NCBI GenBank assembly: GCA_016748015.1
Contig: JAAOMT010000352.1
Location: 1-64,000, forward strand
DNA from: Geosiphon pyriformis
Taxonomy: Eukaryota > Glomeromycota > Glomeromycetes > Archaeosporales > Geosiphonaceae
DNA length: 64,000 nucleotides
Direction of reading: 5' to 3'
This document shows, piece after piece, positions 12,391 to 24,489 of the stretch (position 1 is the stretch's first letter; each line of letters opens with the position of its first letter). The position numbers and the translations under genes are program-made. The notes beneath the pieces are model-generated. The model did no database searches, was not told where the DNA came from, and saw only the letters and a program-made list of their open reading frames with translations.

Positions 12391-13099
12391 ATCAAGTATA
12401 AATAAATGTACCATTTCTAAAACAGAGGTATCTTCAATTAACATAAATAATTATTTTCTGGATCAAAACATTCAAAACATCTTCTATATTTTCTATGAGT
12501 ATTGGATCAAAAACTATCCAAATACTACTTTGACCATTGAAAAACAAACCACTATAACTAATAACAATAGAATATATACTATTATTAAACCAAAAAAAAC
12601 CACTACCAGAAGAGAAAAAATTGGTAGCAAAATGGATAAATATCTGTTAGAAAGTATAACATCAGCTATACTCTTACCTTTTAGCACAATTGAAAAAACA
12701 ATCCAAGAAATTTTGCTCATAGACAAAAATTTGTCATATCAAAGGCAATTAGAACTTTATGGTTGCCTTAGAGAAATCATAAAAGATTTAAAACTCATAA
12801 AAAAAATAACTTCAGAGATATAGGCAGAAATTTTGAATATTATATAATTAGACATTTCAAAAGTTTTAACTATTGCTAAAAGAGCCAAAACTCTAATACA
12901 AAGATTTGGTCTCTTAGATACAAAACTTATTTCATTTCAAGTATTATATATCTTATTTATAAAAAACTTCAACAAACTAGTTAGCTTTGAGTTAGATAAA
13001 ATTTTTCAAATAGATTACACTATGAATAGCTTGATTTTGCCAAAGCTTAATTTCTTTGAAGAGAATGATATTATGGTTGAAACTTATATTTCTTATTAA
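12347..13099 (+). pseudogene. Post-integrase ORF of family 2, copy in element A
   Basis: This is an unrecognised protein of about 225-250 residues after integrase. The open frame starts after a stop at 12,344-12,346, runs to a TAG at 12,821-12,823 (Gln likely) and continues to TAA 13,097-13,099, about 30 nt inside the 3' LTR. Residue blocks include NYFLDQNIQNIFY, MDKYLLESITSAIL, AKRAKTLIQRFG and LDTKLIS. Element C has a co-linear copy (52,280-53,030) whose stop also lies inside its LTR. There is no ATG near the start; the codon ATA at 12,392, just where integrase ends, sits where an ATG could have been before a G to A change. It is unrelated by eye to the family-1 post-integrase protein. Confidence 0.72.
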
Positions 13100-13154
13100 T
13101 TATTACATGTATTAGCCACTGATGTCATATAATTAACCACTCTATTTTTAGAAA

Positions 13155-13287
13155 GTGATCATTGATTTGATTAATGACCTGACTGTTGATCTGATCATTG
13201 ATCTGATCATTGACCTAATCAATAATCTGATCATTAACTTGATCATTAACCTGATCATTGATCTAGTTGTTAACTTGATTATTGACC
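13155..13287 (+). repeat. 12-bp tandem array in family-2 LTR
   Basis: About 11 units of roughly 12 bp occur, of the type TGATCATTGACC, many containing the palindrome TGATCA and ending in TTGACC, TTGATC or TTAACC. Homologous arrays have different lengths: 40,969-41,041 (73 bp), 46,002-46,159 (158 bp), 53,086-53,158 (73 bp) and 56,436-56,520 (85 bp). Confidence 0.8.
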
Positions 13288-13299
13288 ACTTTTAATAGC

Positions 13300-13307
13300 T
13301 ATATAAG
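13300..13307 (+). promoter_or_regulatory. TATA box of family-2 LTR
   Basis: TATATAAG lies in the conserved context GATAGCTATATAAG, just downstream of the 12-bp array. Equivalent boxes occur in the LTRs at about 41,054, 46,171, 53,171 and 56,534. Confidence 0.6.
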
Positions 13308-13817
13308 TGATGAATCTTTTAGCTGTAGAAAAGCATATAAGAATCAAAGAAAGAAAAGAAATAAAATAACAATTTTTATCTCAATCATTCTCTTATTGCT
13401 AATTTTCTTTTCCTTACCTTCAAATATTTAAACATCTTGAAATAAAAGATATTTGTTGGCCTTTACCTACCCTTTTTCTGAAATAAATAATTGTAGCATT
13501 TGAAAATTTTTGAATAAAATATAACTGAAGAATACATCTGATACCTAATATTGAATTCTAAGAGTACTGACATATAGCATAAAATTATATCAGGCATGAT
13601 CATTTGTTGACAATACAAACTATTTTTTTACTTTCAAATTTTCCAGTTATTTTTTGAAAAGTATAGTGACTAAGATATTTTATGAGACTGATTTCACATA
13701 TTGAATCTATATTCATTCAATTCACTCTTTGAAGTTGAATTCCCTTTGATTTTTTTTATCACCTTACAATCCTGTTTTTTCTTGCTATCCATTAGCTTGT
13801 TACTCTAATGCATAACA

Positions 13818-15059
13818 ATATTAAAACTAATTTCTTAAAAATAGCTAAATAACTGGTTAGATTGATTTTTTATAATATTAAATTATTTAATGCAGTTTAA
13901 AAAATGTCAACTTTGAGTAAGTTTACTTTTATTATAGCAATATAACATAATTTAAACTGGTTTAAGTAACTGGTTATATATAAAAAATACATGAATTATA
14001 TTTAATCTTGAAAATCTTAGTTTGTTTTTAATTTCTAAATAGTATTTAAACTGTGCTTATTAAATCTAATAATAAAAAATAATTATATATTAATTAAAAT
14101 TAATTTTGCTATATGTATTATTATTATATTATTTAAATAAAAAAATTATTATTTATAGTCAGATTTAAAATAAATACTATAATTAATACAATTATAACAG
14201 AATTAACATAAATATTAAAGAAATTAAATAAAGTTAATATTTTACTTTTTACAAAAAAATAAACTTTAAAGTAAAAACAATACTTTAAAAAATATTAAAA
14301 AAAATAACTTTTTTTGGTATTTTAAAAGATTTAATTGTTTTGAATTAAAAAGTAAAAAAAATTGTTTTTTTGTTTTTAGAACAAAAAAATCAGAAAAGCA
14401 AATATAAAAAAATGACATAAAAAAAATAACTTTGTTATTGATTTACTATTAAATATTTTTGAATTTTTTATAATAGTAACAATTATATTAAAATTGGTCT
14501 TAATTAATTACTTAAAAAAAACTTTAAATAAAGAAAAACTTTTACTTAAAGCCAAAAATAATGCTTTAATAGTAGCCAAAATTGTTTTTTTTTTATATTA
14601 CTTAAAAAAATATTTTAAAAAAACATTATTTAATTGTTTCTATTTTAAAATTTTTTTTTGAATATTAACAATATCAAAAAATAGAAGCTGTAATTATATT
14701 ACTTTTGTTTTAAGTGTGGTTATAAAAATAAAAAAAAGAAATGTTTGTTTTGTTTTTTATTTTTATTGGTATTAAAAAAAATTTTTTATAAATATATTTA
14801 ATCTTTATTTTATTTTGTTTAATTTAATCGTTATTTATGTAATGTTTTACATTGTAAGATTTAAATTACATTGTTTTAATGATTTATTTTATTGGTTTTT
14901 AACTATTAACTTTATTTTTTAATCATTTGAAAAATTCAATTATTAATAAAATGAGATTACATAAATGCAATTGATTATCTCTATATAATTTAATTTAATT
15001 AAAAGATAAACATGTATTTATAAAATTATATTAAAAAAACTTTTTTAGAAATAAATTGG
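13818..15059. repeat. AT-rich stretch with a decayed LINE 3' tail
   Basis: No gene is seen. About 13,930-14,090 matches the LINE 3' end (TAAACTGGTTTAAGTAACTGGTTATATAT, then AATACATGAATTATATTTAATC, ending A-rich); the matched words are interrupted by transitions. 14,100-15,059 is very AT-rich. At about 14,700 the plus strand could read CFKCGYKN, reminiscent of a zinc knuckle, and about 17,640 has a similar sequence, so this may be another decayed repeat. Confidence 0.5.
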
Positions 15060-15255
15060 AGTTTTAAATGGGGTTATTCGATCTGCAAAATGATAATTAA
15101 AAATTCGGGACGAGCTTAAAAAATTATAATGTTGTACACTTGATGCCATAAATTTGGTCAAAGGAGTAATAACTGTCAACAATTCTCGAATCTTTTTTTT
15201 TAGGAAGAATATTTAAATCAAATAATTCCAATATTCTCCCTACATCATCAAAAAA
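15060..15255 (+). promoter_or_regulatory. Upstream region of the tafazzin gene
   Basis: This stretch is less AT-rich than the surrounding relic DNA and contains no repeat match, so it is probably the promoter and 5' untranslated region. No clear TATA box is seen. A run ending TTTTTTTTTAG at about 15,203 could be a 3' splice site of a 5'-UTR intron, but this is not demonstrable here. Confidence 0.35.
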
Positions 15256-16687
15256 ATGTTCATGATTTTGTTTATCATCGCGTTGCTCCCACTTTCTCTT
15301 TATTCACTCAGGTCTCGTTTCTTCGCTCTGTTTATGGCACAGCGTCCTGAAGATGAGACTTCTCCCTTTGAACCCCAAAAGTCATACCAAATTCCCTCGC
15401 CTCCCATTGACCCTTCAGCTAACCCCGGAATCAAAACTGTTGTTGTTCCTCCTCCATATTATGTTAATCAGACGGGCAAGATGATTCTAAGGCCTAATTG
15501 CAGCCTTCGTTTATGGAATTTTACTAGTTGGTGCTGCATAACATCTTGCGTTTTAATCGCCAAATTCTTTCTTCGATTTTGCGCCAAATCTACTGTGTAT
15601 AATAAAGAACCATTTATCAAAGTACTTATGGATCCTCAAAGAACACGTCCGATTCTCACAGGTTGAATTATATTGCTATTGATGTGAGTTTTTGTGTATT
15701 AATCTTTAAAAATTCTCTATAAAATAACATATTCTACATTTGTACAGTTGCCAATCATTTATCAACGTAAGAATTTCATGAAATAAGACCTATGATTTAC
15801 ACGAAATTCAATTATTATGGATGAAATTAATTTCTAAATTTGGTTATTTTTATGAGTCTCGATGATCCATTACTATGGGCCAGTCTTCCTTTAGCGACAA
15901 ACAGATCTCTTAATACCGTGCGCTGGACGCTTGGCGCACAAGAAATTTGCTTTACAAGTTCGTAAGTGATCCGCGCAAATAACTTGAACAATTATTTTAT
16001 TACTCTATGCCATTTTACTTTTGAAATGCTTCAACCAAAAATTTGATAAGTCTTTGAATCTTCTTTAGTCTTTTATCCCATTTTTTCGCTTTTGGTCAAG
16101 TAGTCCCAACTGTTCGAGGTGCAGGCATTTATCAGCCAGCCATGAACTTCGCCCTCGATAGATTGAACGAAGGAAAATGGGTGAATTACTAATACTTGAA
16201 TTAAATGATTGTTTTTCCTGTTCAGATACTTCTTAATTCACACTTGCGATTACAGGTTCACATTTTTCCCGAAGGAAAAATTAATCCGACCCCCTCAATG
16301 ATACCGCTTAGATGGGGGGTCGGCCGTCTAATGATGGAAACTTCAAACCTTCCAATTGTCGTCCCATTATGGCATAAAGGTAATGATAGGTATTCACTGT
16401 TGATTTATTACTTTTCTTCTCAATTAATGTGTTTTGATTCAGGCCTTCAAGAGATTATGCCATTAGAAAGGGAAAGTTCTTATATTCCAATTTTGGGTCA
16501 GAAAGTAGTAATAGCCTTCGGAGAACCCATTGATCTCAAAGATGTCCTCACCAAATTTCATCAGGGGAAAATTGAAGAGAGAGAAACACGCATAAAAATT
16601 ACTGATGTCATTTTTAGTGCGTTGAATGAACTTCAGAAAACAGCTGAAGCTTTAGAAGCAGATAGGGTGAAGGAAAAAACATTATAA
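15256..16687 (+). CDS. TAZ1: Tafazzin-type lysophospholipid acyltransferase, six exons
   Basis: Tafazzin is a mitochondrial transacylase that remodels cardiolipin. Inferred exons are 15,256-15,661, 15,748-15,766 (19 nt), 15,857-15,961, 16,069-16,180, 16,256-16,379 and 16,443-16,687, all with GT..AG introns, giving 336 residues. Spliced motifs are the acyltransferase HX4D box NHLSTLDDPLLWASLP, a PTVRGAG segment, FPEGKINPTPSMIPLRWGVG and PIVVPLWHKG, all typical of the tafazzin branch rather than general PlsC. The N-terminus has two hydrophobic stretches (MFMILFIIALLPLSLYSL and TSWCCITSCVLIAKFFLRF). An alternative ATG at 15,334 would give 310 residues without the first one; I cannot choose with certainty. 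Intron 5 (63 nt) is in frame and free of stops. No damage is visible, so it is probably functional. Confidence 0.9.
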
Positions 16688-19421
16688 ACTTAAACCAACT
16701 TTACTTTTTTATGTCTTGGGCAGAAAGGCTATCATTTTGCTTTTGAATTTTATTAGATACATCACACTTCATGTACAATATTTCTTTCATCCTATACTGT
16801 AGACTTCATAGAACTAGCTTAATGAATTTTTTTATAAAATTGCATTTAAAATCAGCGGAATTTTCGTGTTTTTGAAAAGATTGACTACTATATTGTTAAA
16901 AAAATAACTTTAAAAGGTTGTAATGTATTGAAATATTAAAGATTTCCGGATTTTTTATGTGGATACTATTTTTAAAAGTGAATAGTAAAAACGGTAAAAA
17001 AATATTTAACTTTATTAGGATTAAGTAACCAATGTTAAATTAAATTAAACAATAATTATTTAGTCTTATTTATATTATAGTAAAGAAAATTATCACTTCA
17101 TAAAGTTTTTAAAGACTTTAAATTAATTTAAGTAATAATTAAATTTACCAAGTAAAAAGAAAAAAAATAGTTAAAAACTGATTAAAATTAATAAGTAAAT
17201 TTATTAAGTATAAAAATAGTAAAACTGATTAAAAACTAATTTAATAACATTATAAATAATCTAAATTTACACAAATAAAATATTTAAAATAAAAATTTCA
17301 CAATATAATTTTTTATGTCAAATTTTTTAAATTAATAAATATAAATTAAATTTGAAATTAACTTATATTACATTATATTTTAATTATTATTATTATTATT
17401 TTTTGTCTAATATTAAATAATTTAAAAGATTATTTTATATTTTAAAAGTATTAAATATTCTTGTAAAATACAATTATTATATATTAAATTATATTAAAAA
17501 CAATATGTAATTAGCCATTTAAATCAATTAAAACTATTTTGAATTAAACAAAAAAACATATTTATTGCATTAAATTTATAATATTTCAAAAAAAATTTTT
17601 TAATAATAATTATAAAAGCAATAAAATATATTATTATTTTACTTTTTGTTTTAATTATAGTTATGATTTTTTAATGTTTTTTAAATCACTATTTTTGTTT
17701 TAAAGTTTGTTTGTTTTTTAAAAACAAGATATTAGTTTTTTTGAAGTTTTTTTTTAATTTTATAATATTAAATCTTATTTTGGTTGTAAACAATATTTTA
17801 TTTTATTTTAAACAATAACAACAACATATTTATCAAAATTAACTATATAATTTAATATAAATAATTTTAATTAATTATTATTAATTATAAAAACAAAAAA
17901 ATTATATTTTAATATATAATTTTATTTAAATATACTAGTATGTTATTTAATTATAAAAATTAAACTAATAAAATAAAATTTTAAACTGGGTTTTTAAAAA
18001 ATATTATTAGTTTTAATAATATATAAAAAAAATTATTAATTATTAAAAATTTTTTAAATAAATAATTTTTAATATTATTTTTAAAATTTAAAATAATTTA
18101 TATTAAAATTGTATTTTAGTTTTGGTATAATTTTATTGATATAAATTAATTATTAAAAACAATATTAACTTTTTTATATATAATTTATATTTATTTTTAA
18201 ATATACTTTTTATGATATATTTTTATAATTACAATTAGAACAAAAAGTAAAAATATTATAAATTTTTTATTATTTAAAACAATTAATAAATATTTTTACT
18301 AATAAAATAATTATAATTGTAAAAACTGTTTGTTAATATTCTATAAAAATACTTTTTTAAAATAAAATAATAATTAATTGGTTTTTTATTAATTTAAGAT
18401 TTTTTTTTATTTTTGGTTAAAAGTTTTTTTTTAAAGTTTTATTAAAGAGATTTATTTAAAGTAGTTTAATATAATTTTTGTTTTTTTAAAAAGTTTTAAA
18501 GTTTTTAATAAAAAATTAATAATTAAGTTATTTTTTTCTTCTATTTTTCTTTTTACTATTATTTAAATAACCAAAAAACAACTTTTTTAAAATATTAAAA
18601 TTTTTTTTTCTGTCTTAAAATCAGCTTTTTTTTTATAAAAATAAAGTTTTAATTTTTTTATCTTTTTTGGTTTTTTTATTAATCTTATATTATTAATACT
18701 AATTATAATATTTAGCTTTATTATAATTAAAAATAAAAAAAAATTTTTTGTTTTAAATAATAATAATAAAAACATATTAACTAATCTTGGTTTGAATTAG
18801 TTTTTAATTATATTGTCTAATATATTAATTTTTAATTAATCTTTGTTAATTTTAAAAATAAAATAAGATATGTTTTTATATATGTTTTTAACTAATTAAT
18901 TTATTAAATTATTTAATCTTAAAAATTAAACTGATTAAATAAAAACCAAATTAATTTTTTTTTGTTTTCTGGTATTGTTTTTAATAATACTTAAAAAAAA
19001 TTTATCAGTTATTAAAGATTTGCTAAATAAATAGTTTTTATTTTAATGTTTAATGTTTTTTAAAATTAAATTAGTTTTTATTAAAATTGTATTTTAGTTT
19101 ATATATGGTTTTATTCGTATTAAATTTGTGTTTAAGAACAATATTAAGTTTTTTTACATGAAATTTGCTTTTTAAACTTTTTTAAATACTGTATTTTAAG
19201 TTGAATTTACTGGTATTATTTCTTTTTTTATTTTTAAAATTGTTAAAGTTATAATGATTTTAGAGTTTTTTCTTTTTGCTACTATTATTTTACATAATAT
19301 ACTTAAAAATATATTTGTTAATATTAAAACAGTTTTAATGTTTTTAGTAAAGTTTTTTAATTTTATTAAAGTCTGTTAATATTTAATAATATATTATTAT
19401 TTATTTTAAACTTTTCATATT
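16688..19421. repeat. Tafazzin 3' flank and AT-rich relic DNA with a direct repeat
   Basis: 16,688-16,960 is probably the 3' untranslated region. From about 17,000 on composition is extreme AT and no gene is seen. Two segments, about 17,950-18,560 and 18,905-19,400, are diverged direct repeats sharing ATTAAAATTGTATTTTAGTT, AACAATATTAA and TAATATTCTATAAAAAT-like words in the same order. About 17,510-17,700 and 14,600-14,760 are also alike. Their element of origin is not recognised. Confidence 0.45.
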
Positions 19422-21149
19422 TTTTTTTTATCATTTTATAGATAAGATCCAAACACTGTCTATAACTATATATCAAAGAAATAATTTAAAATAGGTGTGA
19501 ATCATGTACTTTCTACATGTAGCCAGCCACTCGGGTTGATCAAGACAACATTATATAAACCAAAACTAAGCTACCAATGCCAGAAAAAAATAAGCAAAAT
19601 TTACAAAAATCAAAATACATACCAAAAGTCTTATTAATACTAAGCAGCTTAACCATACCAGCAAAAATTCTTAAAGCCAAACCAGAAACTAATACTAGAG
19701 CCAAACCATTCAGAGAAATTATACCATTTTTTTTTATATAAGCCTGATGTTTAGCATAAACCAACCAGATATCATCCCTAAAAGCAAGACTAAAAGAATA
19801 CACAAACTCAACAACTTTCAAATCAGCAACTTTGGAATCACAAAAGATGGAAACAGTCTTATAAAACCAATTATTAAAAACAAAGTTTTTATAAAAAGCT
19901 GTAAACACAGAAAAACCTAAAACACAGAACAACAACAGCTATAATATACTTGAAAAAGAGTGAGAAAAACCAGAAAGTGCTTTCCAAGAAGCCACATGAG
20001 AATCCAATATGTAACAACAAGCAAAGACATTGACCTCACAAGAAAAAACATAATCCAACACTTTCACATCTCTACAATATAAACACAATACACTAAAATA
20101 ATGTCTGTTATAAAGGCACTTTTGAATAGTAACAGACAGCTGATGATGTAAAGCCTTTATGAAATAAGTACATGTATTAGCTAAGAACCTGCTGATAAAA
20201 CCAGCAGTCATGTGTGAATCAGGATGTCACACCAATAATAAGCTGAACCAATCAATGTTCAAAAGCAAACAGCTTGCCAGAAACTTAGAATTAGACCCAA
20301 TTTCCCAATACATTTGACAAATAAAATAATAAATATTATGAATGAAGTGTCTAGAGTTGTCAGAAACAATATTATCATCAACCACTATAAAGAGCTTATC
20401 TAAGTGAAAAGGAAGGTACCAGTTAAAGAGAGAAATGGCATCAGCGATTACATTAGCATGCTTATTCTCCAAAACACCAGTAATTTTTTACTTTGTGCCA
20501 ACTAACCCTCAAATTCTTATTACAAATAACATTCACAACATGCTGGCACTCAACCCAACACTGATTATGAAAATCAGGACTCACTAGACCCATTTCTAAC
20601 TTACAAGCATCCAGAGCAGATTGACTATCCAAAAATAAGTTAACAGAACTAAACATGAGAACACACTCCAGAGCCAATACAATAGTCTGTATTTCCACCA
20701 AAGTAGATGACATTAAATTCAACATACCAACACCCAAATTTACATTAACATTCTTGAAAAAAACTGCAGCACCAGCCCTTTTGCTAACTATATCCAGACC
20801 TTTCAAAGATTTATTTGTGTAAACAGACAAACTGCCAGAAACAACCTGAGAAAGATGCTCATAAACAGACACAAAATCACAAAAACCAAGAATGCTTGAA
20901 GAACCAATACCATTCAAAGCCACAGGAAGAGAAGGAAAGAAAGTCACATCATTGAGAAACACAACAAAAAGTTTAAACCACTCAAGAATAAGGTTATGGT
21001 GGTTCAATTTTTTCCACTGCTTAAAGGTGTATTAATCAAAGATAGCACTATAATAATTACAAAGCTAATTCACAAAAGCAATGTTATATCTTCAAAGTGA
21101 TGGAAAAAAGTTAGAAAATTTTAACTTACCAAAAACAGCAGACATAAGC
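19422..21149 (-). mobile_element. 5'-truncated LINE, minus strand
   Basis: This is the 3' 1.7 kb of the LINE family seen full-length at 27,211-34,113, in reverse orientation. The near-identical 12-bp flanks ACTTTTCATATT (19,410-19,421) and ACTTTTAATATT (21,150-21,161) look like a target-site duplication with one mismatch. The 3' end (left side) has the family tail AGATCCAAACACTGTCTATAACTA preceded by a T-run, the reverse of the A-rich tail. It contains the end of ORF2 only. Confidence 0.85.
19540..21080 (-). pseudogene. LINE ORF2 C-terminal part: RNase H and zinc domain (broken)
   Basis: Open pieces are 20,462-21,007 (RNase H: LSVYTNKSL, where the first catalytic Asp of YTDGS has become Asn; STLVEIQTIVLAL keeps Glu; NLFLDSQSALDACK keeps Asp; VSWHKVK), 20,227-20,472, 19,939-20,211 (VLCLYCRDVKVLDYVFSC, a CX2CX7HX4C motif with His changed to Tyr) and 19,540-19,935 (C-terminal conserved region, FRDDIWLVYAKHQAYIKKNG). 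The upstream end, about 21,010-21,149, still matches the RNase H-proximal linker of the full LINE. Breaks are a mix of stops and small indels. Confidence 0.85.
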
Positions 21150-22239
21150 ACTTTTAATATTATTATATCTGTTTTTGTTTATTAATTAATTTTAATAAAT
21201 AAAAATAGTATTAAAATTTTTTTGTTATTAATTAAAAAAATTATTTTTTATAATATTTTTAAGACTAAGTTAATTAAATTTTTTCTGATTATATAATTTT
21301 TAAAATTAACAATTTGGTTTTTTAGATTGATAATTATATTTGTTTTATTTTTTGTTTTACTAATTTTATTTAACAATTATAATATACTATTATTACTTTT
21401 GAATTTAAAAAAATTCAAATACAATTATTATTAAACTTAATACTTTAAAAAAATATTATATTTAATAAAAAACTTTTAATTATTAGTACTGTTTTAAGTA
21501 TTAAAATTTAAATTATTTGATTATAAATTGTAAAATATTTTTATGTCTTTTTTTTATGTTTTATTTAAGTTATAAATAGTTTCAAGATTTTTAAACTCTG
21601 TTTTATTAATACTAAATCTTATGCTAAAACTTTTATTCTATTAATTTTTTTTGTTATAATATTTTTGGTTGTTTTTATTATTATTAACATTAATTTTATA
21701 ATTGATTTTTATTTGGTTTTTTTAAAATTTAAGTTAGTTGTATTGACTTTATTAATTAAATTTATTATTAAGCTTATTAATATTTTGGTTATTTTAGTAC
21801 TAAGTTATTAAGAATTTTTTCTGTTTTGTATATTAAATTAAAAAATAATTATATTTTATTAATAAATTGGGCAAATTATATAAAAAAATTAATAAGCTAA
21901 TAATAAAAATATAAATCTTCATAATAATTTAATTATTAATAAAACTTTTAATAAAATAATAATTTTTTAAAAGCTTTTAATTTTTAAAAATAAAAAATAG
22001 TACAGATAATATTGCCAAATAATTAAGTAAAATAGTTTTATAATAATAGTATTTTATTAATATATATACATAAAATATTTTTTTAAAATAAGTTTTCTTT
22101 ATAAAATTAATATAACTTAATCTTAATTAATTTAGATAATTAAATACACATAAAAAATACATAAGTTAAATCTAATTTAAAATATTTAATTATTATATTA
22201 TATTAAATAATAATTAAATTATATTTTATTAAAACATAA
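21150..22239. repeat. AT-rich relic DNA ending in a decayed LINE tail
   Basis: No gene is seen. About 22,100-22,235 aligns with the plus-strand LINE 3' end (ATATAACTTAATCTTAATTA, then TTAGATAATTAAATACACAT, then AAATACATAAG), so at least the right end is an old LINE. The rest (21,162-22,100) could be the same element's ORF2 but is too decayed to show it. Confidence 0.4.
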
Positions 22240-23688
22240 TAAAAAAATAAAAAACATTATATAAATAAGAAATATTTTTTAAATACAAATAGTTTTCTAA
22301 TTTTTGTTATTTATTCAAATAAATTATATAAATATTTAGATATTTTTTTGTCAGATTTTCTGAATTTAGTTTAAAAAAAATAAACAATAATATTAAATTT
22401 TTTATGTTAATAGTCTTATACAAATTTATTTTAAACAAACAGTTTTTATATTTGGTTTTAATAGTATTTTAGTTCAGTTTTATTAATAGAAATATTTGTA
22501 ATTGATAAAATTATTTAATTAAAAAAACTTAAAATAAAAGACTAATTTGTTCTGTAACTTTCTAAATAAAATTTTGTATTATTTGCTCTTATATAATTTA
22601 AAGTTTTTTGATTAGATTTAAGCAAAAGAAAAAATAATATCAGTTTTAATTTTTGCTAATATTTTTGACATCTTAAGCAGACTTTTTAAACACAAATTTT
22701 TGGATTTTCAAATGTTTGGTTAAAATTTTTTGCATTTTTTAAACAACTTTTTTATTAATATTATTTAACTGTTTTTGTATTATAAAGTTTTTTTTTTGTC
22801 TATATATCTAATATGTTTTATCTTAAATAACATTTTTGTTTTAGATGTTTTGAATTATTTAGAGTATTTTAAGATAATTAAATTTTTTAAACATTTTAAA
22901 ATTGTCTTTATTAATTAATTTTTTAATAATTATGATATGTATTTTACTTGAAAAAATTTCTAATATTAAAAATATTTGAACTTTTATGATTTTGTTTTTT
23001 CATGGTTTTAAAGTTTATTATTATTAATAGTCTTGTTAAAAATAAATTCAAATAAGTTTGCTGCTTTATAATATAATTTAACAAGTACTAATTTGTTAGA
23101 ATTTATTATTTTTATTGATAATTTAGTTAAATATTTTGGCTTATCTTAAGTAAAAAATAATAATATAACTTATTTTACTAATAATAATATAAAAATAAAA
23201 ATTAAAATAGTTTGTTCTTTTTAATTTTAACTAAATTGCAAGCTATACTTTTGGGTTTTAAGTATATTTTGTTATTTGTTTAAAGTAATAATTTGCTTAA
23301 ATAATCAAATTGTTTTTAATACAGTCTAAGTTAAGATGTTTATATTTATGCCAGATTTTTTTAATAAAATTTAAATTAAATATTATTATATTGTTAATAT
23401 TATTTACAATAGAAAAATTTCTGTAAAATAAATAAAATAAAAAAATATTTTAGTGTTTTAAATAATAAATAAGCTAACAAATTGGTAAACAATACTTCTT
23501 TCTCAATTTTTTATTATTAATTAATGTTTAAAATTTTTTTTTAATAATTGGTAACAATATTATTTTTGGCAATATTTACTGTTTTATAAGCTTTTGGATA
23601 ATTTTATTTGTTATGTTTTTTAAAAAATAAGTTTTAGTATTAATATTATTACTTTTTTTTATATTAATAATATTAATTAAATAATCAT
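22240..23688 (+). mobile_element. Old LINE L0, left half, split by element D
   Basis: This decayed plus-strand LINE aligns co-linearly with L1 from the region after RT (L1 about 31,800) to the RNase H/zinc junction (L1 about 33,280). Clear words are GTTTTTATATTTGGT (L1 TTCTTATATTTGGTATTGG), ATTAAATATTATTATATTGTTAATATTATTTACA (L1 CATCATATTACTAATGTTATTTACA), TATTTTAGTGTTTTA and ATTATTTTTGGCAAT. The match resumes at 55,448 with TTATCTTTTTAGTATAATATTTTGATTTA, exactly where L1 continues. Element D therefore inserted into L0. All coding capacity is lost. Confidence 0.78.
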
Positions 23689-24489
23689 TATTACTTATAT
23701 AATAATAAAAAATAATAAGTTAAATAATCAATTAGAAATAAGTATAATAAAAAAAGATTTCCAGAATTTTAGTAATACTTTTAATAAAAATTACAGAATT
23801 TTAGAATTCCAAAAATCTTTATAGAAAAAATTCAAAGATTTTAAAAAATTTTATATAATAAAAATTATATATATTTAGCAGTAGAAATAAAAAAAAAACA
23901 GATCAGATTTAAAAACAAAAATTCAAGATTTAATCTTCTCTTCTTTCTATTTACTTTAAAAATTAGTTTGTTATTACTTAAAATAGAATTATCTAATTAT
24001 TAATTACTATATAATTTATGTTATTATTATTATTAAATTAAATTATTTAATATTTTTTGTCATATTAGCAACTTATACTAATAATAACTAATACTTAATT
24101 ATATTAAACAATAGCTTTTGATTATAGTTATTAATAAAATTTTAATTTTTTAATTTTTTTAATTTTTATTTTATTTTGTTTATTGTGTTTATTAATTAAA
24201 AAAAAATTAAATATTGAGTTTTCAACATCAAAAATAGTTTGGTAAAAAACCCATAAAATAAAAATAGAAATTAAAAGAATAACTTATTAGAAAAATATAA
24301 CTGTCAGATTAAACTGGTTATTATGTTGAAAAAAAAATTCACAGAAAACAACATTAATTAAATTTTTGTTTATTATATAAAAAACTTAACCAAAACTTTC
24401 AAATTACAAAAATCTTTAGAATTTATTATTATTAATATTTATTAAGTATCAAATTACAGATTTGTTATTTATTCTAATTATCTATAATA
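23689..24489 (+). repeat. 5' LTR of element D (family 1)
   Basis: It starts TATTACTTATATAATAATAA and ends CTATAATA, the decayed forms of TGTTAC and GTAACA. It is co-linear with 54,681-55,447 over its whole length, including the GAATTCC-type array at about 23,758-23,850 and the TATA region near 23,868. It is followed by GGTGCTTTTTGTAAAG, similar to the leader next to family-2 5' LTRs. Confidence 0.82.

Larger units (their letters stand above)
4443..13817 (+). mobile_element. Family-2 Ty3/Gypsy composite element A
   Basis: LTRs at 4,443-5,127 and 13,069-13,817 enclose two partial internal regions in the same orientation. The left part (5,128 to about 8,890) runs gag to the start of integrase and is extremely AT-rich and decayed. 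The right part (about 9,000-13,068) runs from the end of protease to a post-integrase ORF and is far better preserved. A simple single insertion would not repeat RT, so this is a recombined or nested pair with a deletion, like B/C at 40,883-53,691 but without an internal LTR. The flank after the right LTR is ATAT; ATAT also occurs at 4,436-4,439, which would be a duplication if the left LTR start is shifted by 3 bases. Confidence 0.85.
13069..13817 (+). repeat. 3' LTR of element A (family 2)
   Basis: It starts TATTATGGTTGAAACTTAT after the purine-rich GAAGAGAATGA and ends ATAACA (749 bp). It is co-linear with the LTRs at 40,883-41,574, 45,916-46,707, 53,000-53,691 and 56,350-57,048. It is much less decayed than the 5' LTR of the same composite. 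Confidence 0.88.

Noticed and set aside
12340-12393. Possible -1 frameshift site between integrase and the post-integrase ORF of family 2
   Set aside because: No X XXY YYZ heptamer in integrase phase occurs in the overlap; re-initiation or a lost ATG is simpler.
18587-18775. Minus-strand ORF of 62 residues rich in Lys, Ile and Phe
   Set aside because: It lies in extreme AT DNA with a composition expected by chance; no motif and no homologous copy in the other repeat unit.
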